Part shown: positions 5,027 to 7,832 of the stretch, one piece after another
How the letters are laid out: every line of letters begins with the position of its first letter
Numbering within the stretch: position 1 is the first letter of the stretch
Assembly: GCA_015655535.1 (NCBI GenBank)
Contig: JAATEW010000447.1
Coordinates: 1 to 7,832, forward strand
Length of the DNA stretch: 7,832 bases
Reading direction: 5' to 3'
Origin: Hyphomicrobiales bacterium
Lineage (GTDB): Bacteria > Pseudomonadota > Alphaproteobacteria > Rhizobiales > Beijerinckiaceae
Made by a program: the position numbers and the translations under genes
Notes under the pieces: model-generated
Told to the model about the DNA's origin: nothing
Database searches by the model: none
Seen by the model: the letters and a program-made list of their open reading frames with translations, nothing else

Positions 5027-6604
5027 ATGTTGTCCTTCCTCAACGAATGGCTGTTTGATTCCGCCGGGCTGACCGCGCATGGATTTTGTCTGCTTTGGGA
5101 ACCGGGTCTTATTTGGACTTATGCCATTTCGGATGCGGCGATCGGCATCGCCTATTTCTCCATTCCCGTGGCCCTTGCCGTCATCGCGCGGCGGCGGCGC
5201 GATCTCGTCTTCCGGCCGCTGCTTTTGCTTTTTGCCGCATTCATTTTGCTATGCGGAACGACCCATTGGCTTGATTTGCTGACCCTGTGGGTGCCGGCCT
5301 ATGGCCTGCAGGGAGTCGTTAAAGCGGCGACGGCGATCGTTTCGATTTTCACGGCTCTCGCATTGTGGCGGCTTCTGCCGCAGGCACTTGCCTTCCCATC
5401 ACCCGCGCAATTCCGCGAGGCCAATGCGGCGCTCGCATCAAGCCAGGCCCAGCTCAATCAATCGCAGAAAATGGAGGCCGTCGGCCAGCTCACGGGCGGG
5501 ATCGCGCATGACTTCAACAATATGCTTGCTATCATCATAGGTTCGCTCGACATGGCCCGGCGCCGCTTGACGGGTGCTGAGCATCCAACGGTTCCAAAGT
5601 GCATCGACAACGCGGCCGAGGGGGCCGAGCGCGCGGCGCTGCTCACGTCCCGTCTCTTGGCCTTTTCCCGGCAACAGCCGCTCGAACCTCGCGTCGTCGA
5701 TGCCAATAAGCTTGTCGGCGGCATGTCGGAACTGCTACGCAGCACCATCGGCGAGCCGATCGCCATTGAAACGGTTCTCTCCGGTGGCCTGTGGCGCGTG
5801 TTCGCGGACCCAGCGCAAATCGAGAGCGCTCTCGTCAACCTCGCCGTCAATGCACGCGATGCCATGCCGAACGGCGGCAAGCTGACGATCGAAACCGCCA
5901 ATACGGATCTCGATGAACGCTACGCCCGCGCGCAAAGCGAAGTCAGCGCCGGGCAATATGTGATGATTTCCATCACCGACACCGGCGGCGGCATGCCTCC
6001 CGAAGTCATGCAGCGCGCGTTCGATCCCTTTTTCACGACCAAGGGCGTCGGAAAAGGAACCGGTCTCGGCCTCAGCCAGGTTTTCGGTTTCGTCAAACAA
6101 TCCGGCGGTCATGTGAAGATCTATTCCGAGATCGGGCAAGGAACGACGGTCAAGATCTATCTGCCGCGTTATTTGGGCGGGGCACCAGCCGTGGCGCCCG
6201 GCGCCCGAAGCGAGGCGCTTCCATTGGGCCAGGTCGACGAGATCGTCCTCGTCGTCGAGGATGATGCAAGGGTGCGGCAAATGTCCGTCGATGCGCTGCG
6301 CGAGCTGGGTTACACGGTCGTGCAGGCGCAGACGCCGACGGAAGCATTGCAGCAGGTCGAGGCGCAGCCGAATCTGGCGCTCTTGTTTACCGATATCGTC
6401 ATGCCGGAGATGAGCGGCCGCGAACTCTCCAATCGCATACTCAAGCAATTGCCCGGCCTGAAAGTGCTTTTCACGACGGGCTATACGCGCAATGCGATTG
6501 TTCATAACGGCGTCATCGACCGCGGCATGGCATTCTTGCCAAAACCCTTCACCCTTGATCAGCTTGCCCGTAAAGTCCGCCAAGCAATCGATGGCAACGA
6601 ATAG
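5027..6604 (+). CDS. Hybrid histidine kinase with N-terminal ethylene-receptor (ETR1-like) copper/ethylene-binding domain
   Basis: A 525-residue membrane sensor kinase. Residues about 28-118 form three membrane spans that match the ethylene-binding domain of plant ETR1: ISDAAIGIAYFSIP and FILLCGTTH align with ETR1 ISDFFIAIAYFSIP and FIVLCGATH. All five ETR1 site residues are present: Asp36, Tyr43, Ile73, Cys76 and His80 (ETR1 Asp25, Tyr32, Ile62, Cys65, His69); Lys99 probably matches Lys91. A short coiled-coil linker (128-150) leads directly to HisKA with phospho-acceptor His161 (GGIAHDFNNML). The HATPase domain has N box LVNLAVNARDAM (269-280), DTGGGMP (318-324), FDPFFTTK (332-339) and GKGTGLGLS (342-350). 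A C-terminal receiver domain (405-525) has acidic pocket Glu411-Asp413, phospho-acceptor Asp456, Thr484 and Lys506. There is no GAF domain and no DNA-binding output, so a partner regulator or phosphotransfer protein is expected. ATG 5027 is the first start after an in-frame TGA at 5000. The ligand (ethylene, Cu or another cue) is inferred. Confidence 0.93.
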   Translation: MLSFLNEWLFDSAGLTAHGFCLLWEPGLIWTYAISDAAIGIAYFSIPVALAVIARRRRDLVFRPLLLLFAAFILLCGTTHWLDLLTLWVPAYGLQGVVKAATAIVSIFTALALWRLLPQALAFPSPAQFREANAALASSQAQLNQSQKMEAVGQLTGGIAHDFNNMLAIIIGSLDMARRRLTGAEHPTVPKCIDNAAEGAERAALLTSRLLAFSRQQPLEPRVVDANKLVGGMSELLRSTIGEPIAIETVLSGGLWRVFADPAQIESALVNLAVNARDAMPNGGKLTIETANTDLDERYARAQSEVSAGQYVMISITDTGGGMPPEVMQRAFDPFFTTKGVGKGTGLGLSQVFGFVKQSGGHVKIYSEIGQGTTVKIYLPRYLGGAPAVAPGARSEALPLGQVDEIVLVVEDDARVRQMSVDALRELGYTVVQAQTPTEALQQVEAQPNLALLFTDIVMPEMSGRELSNRILKQLPGLKVLFTTGYTRNAIVHNGVIDRGMAFLPKPFTLDQLARKVRQAIDGNE

Positions 6605-6652
6605 ATTAAAAAGCGCGATTTAAAACAGGAGCAAATAAGCTGGCGCGACCTA

Positions 6653-6665
6653 CCCCATATTGGGG
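6653..6665. repeat. Small inverted repeat CCCCA-TAT-TGGGG
   Basis: Perfect 5-bp arms around a TAT centre, 49 bases after the kinase stop. It has no T tract and is not terminator-like; possible operator or chance palindrome. Confidence 0.25.
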
Positions 6666-6726
6666 AAGACAAAGCGGCTGTGGCGGCCTATCGAGCGCGA
6701 TCTTTCATCGATCTCGGGTCAATGCC

Positions 6727-6960
6727 ATGCCAACATCATTGCCGACGCAAGCCGTGCAAAGACAAGCCGCAGGATTGCCGCTCTATGAAATTGGTCAGCG
6801 CCTGGAAACGCTTCGCCCCGCGTTCACCGCAACGGTCCTGGTCCTGCTTCCGCCGGTTGTTGCTCTCCTCTTCATAGCCGCCTGTTTCGGACATGGACAT
6901 ATCTCGTTTGAGTCCATTGTTTCCGTCTTGAAGGCCGCCGGAGACGTGGATTTTATATAG
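6727..6960 (+). CDS. Possible small single-span membrane protein, unrecognised
   Basis: An open frame of 77 residues with one clear hydrophobic span (about 34-54, TATVLVLLPPVVALLFIAACF) between a polar N-terminal part (QRQAAGLPLYEIGQRLETL) and a tail ending AAGDVDFI. Codon choice is compatible with the neighbours. There is no good ribosome binding site before ATG 6727. The frame is open back to 6610, and an AGGAG at 6627-6631 precedes only a CTG codon in this frame, so the true start is unclear and the frame could be a decayed remnant. I do not recognise the family. It follows the kinase gene by 122 bp on the same strand. Confidence 0.42.
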   Translation: MPTSLPTQAVQRQAAGLPLYEIGQRLETLRPAFTATVLVLLPPVVALLFIAACFGHGHISFESIVSVLKAAGDVDFI

Positions 6961-7034
6961 CTTGCCAGCGCGCTGCGTTGTTCGCTGCGGGCCAGTGCGC
7001 TGTTTTGGACTCTTGAAATCCGCCGATTCCGGCG

Positions 7035-7063
7035 CCGCGAGAGCCGGGTTTGAGCTCTCGCGG
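7035..7063 (-). terminator. Hairpin after the octapeptide-repeat gene
   Basis: A perfect 10-bp inverted repeat (CCGCGAGAGC at 7035-7044, GCTCTCGCGG at 7054-7063) has a 9-base loop and lies 32 bases beyond the stop of the minus-strand gene. No T tract follows on the minus strand, so it may only stabilise the mRNA 3' end or need help to terminate. Confidence 0.55.
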
Positions 7064-7095
7064 ACCGGGTTTCTATGGTGGAGGGCTTTTCGGCC

Positions 7096-7827
7096 TTAAC
7101 CGAAGGCTCCCGGTGTGAAGGCGCCGACCTGCGTCGGGGTCAGGGCGGCGATCTGCGTTGTCGTCAACGCGTGGAGCTGCGTGGAGGTGAGGCTGGCGAT
7201 CTGCGCGGTTGTCAGGCTGCGCACTTCGCTCGTCGTCAGAGCCTGGATAGAGGCCGTCGTCAAATTTTGAACGACATTGGTCGAAAGCGCTGCGACCTGC
7301 GCCGTCGTCAAGACCTGGAGCTGAGTTGAGCTCAGGGCGCCGATCTGGTCCGAAGACAGGTTGTGGACCGCGGCGGTCGAGAGCGCTGCCAGGTCCGCCG
7401 TCGTCAGGTTGGCGAGCTGGGACGTCGTCAATGCCACGCCCTGTGCGCTCGTCAAGCCATGCAGAGCGGCTGTAGAGAGCGCGTTCAGCTCCGTCGTCGT
7501 CAGAGCTTGGACCTGTGCCGTCGTCAGAGCGCCGACCTGCGCCGTCGTCAGATCAGCGAGCTGAGACGTGGTGAAGGTACCGACCTGCGCCGCCGTCAGA
7601 TTTTGTACGACGCCGGTCGAGAGTGCCGCGACCTGCGCCGAACTCAAGAGCTGGACGTCGGCTGTCGTTAGCCCGCCGAATTGAGCTGAGGACAGAGCAT
7701 GGATATCGGCAGTCGAGAGGGCCGCGAGACCCGCCGTCGTCAGATTGGCAAGCTGGGACGTCGTCAAGGCCGCGGCCTGCGCCGTCGTCAGGCTGTGCAG
7801 AGCCGCCGTGGAAAGGCCGTTCAGTTC
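7096..7827 (-). repeat. Tandem 24-bp repeat array with a 336-bp higher-order period
   Basis: The 30 octapeptide codon blocks recur every 24 bp; the plus strand shows GCCGTCGTCAG-like words throughout. The segment from 7381 aligns without gaps to that from 7717, an offset of 336 bp. Third-position differences between units show that the array is not newly duplicated. It is wholly within the reading frame of the repeat protein. Confidence 0.85.
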
Positions 7828-7832
7828 CGCCG
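7096..7832 (-). CDS. Thr/Ala/Leu/Gln-rich octapeptide-repeat protein, partial (N-terminus beyond right edge)
   Basis: The frame is open from the right edge to TAA at 7096. The visible 243-residue stretch consists of 30 complete consecutive octapeptides plus a three-residue end (AFG); one further codon precedes it. The consensus is Q-[VIL]-x-x-L-[TS]-[TS]-x, for example QVGALTTA and QLANLTTA. Leu at position 5 is nearly invariant, replaced by Phe in two units. Octets 1-10 (from the right edge) match octets 15-24 at 58 of 80 positions by hand alignment, revealing a 14-octet (112-residue, 336-bp) higher-order repeat. The final units carry Pro (LTPT, FTPG), a likely end cap. No Cys is present, and charged residues are very rare. 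Such regularity suggests a solenoid or fibrous rod, perhaps surface-exposed, but cell location cannot be judged without the N-terminus. I do not recognise a named family. Confidence 0.85.
   Translation of the reverse strand, partial: AELNGLSTAALHSLTTAQAAALTTSQLANLTTAGLAALSTADIHALSSAQFGGLTTADVQLLSSAQVAALSTGVVQNLTAAQVGTFTTSQLADLTTAQVGALTTAQVQALTTTELNALSTAALHGLTSAQGVALTTSQLANLTTADLAALSTAAVHNLSSDQIGALSSTQLQVLTTAQVAALSTNVVQNLTTASIQALTTSEVRSLTTAQIASLTSTQLHALTTTQIAALTPTQVGAFTPGAFG

Noticed and set aside
5735..6583. Minus-strand 282-residue frame
   Set aside because: Antisense to the kinase and receiver domains, where every catalytic motif is readable on the plus strand.
7361..7671. Plus-strand frames over the repeat array
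   Set aside because: They are antisense readings of the octapeptide repeats and also appear periodic for that reason; no start signals were seen.
7096..7832. CRISPR array
   Set aside because: The 24-bp periodicity has no unique spacers, and the repeats stay in one open reading frame encoding a regular octapeptide.

Overview
The window looks like a chromosomal segment from an alphaproteobacterium, most likely of the Rhizobiales/Hyphomicrobiales (Beijerinckiaceae, Methylocystaceae or Bradyrhizobiaceae type). The reasons are the moderately high GC content, the gene types, several promoters of the GGAAC-N16/17-(C)GTT class used by the alphaproteobacterial general stress sigma factor EcfG, and an intergenic element resembling a rhizobial palindromic repeat. 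The taxon is inferred; no rRNA or other marker gene is present.

Layout. (1) 1-618, minus strand: the N-terminal two thirds of cytochrome bo3 ubiquinol oxidase subunit II (cyoA), running off the left edge; the rest of a cyo operon would lie to the left. (2) 619-973: a non-coding stretch with the cyoA leader and a terminator-like hairpin. (3) 974-3509: a stress cassette of small genes. On the minus strand are a secreted Gly/Trp/Tyr-rich protein, a CsbD-like protein, a 60-residue single-span membrane protein, a 25-residue hydrophobic peptide gene and a periplasmic DUF4142 protein. On the plus strand is a YciF-type ferritin-like protein. Four of these genes have clear EcfG-type promoters, so the cassette looks like part of the general stress regulon. 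(4) 3735-4871, plus strand: an MscS-family mechanosensitive channel. (5) 5027-6604, plus strand: a hybrid histidine kinase whose N-terminal membrane domain matches the copper/ethylene-binding domain of plant ETR1 and cyanobacterial ethylene receptors, joined directly to HisKA, HATPase and receiver domains. (6) 6605-7095: a weakly coding stretch with one possible small membrane protein and a hairpin. (7) 7096-7832, minus strand: the C-terminal part of a large protein made entirely of Thr/Ala/Leu/Gln-rich octapeptide repeats, arranged in a 112-residue (336-bp) higher-order repeat; its N-terminus lies beyond the right edge.

How they fit together. The central genes suggest an envelope, osmotic and oxidative stress response: CsbD, YciF and DUF4142 proteins are typical general-stress products in this group, and an MscS channel handles osmotic downshock. 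The ethylene-receptor-like kinase has all five classical Cu(I)/ethylene site residues and is the most striking gene. The octapeptide-repeat protein is the least explained. No mobile element, CRISPR array or RNA gene was seen.
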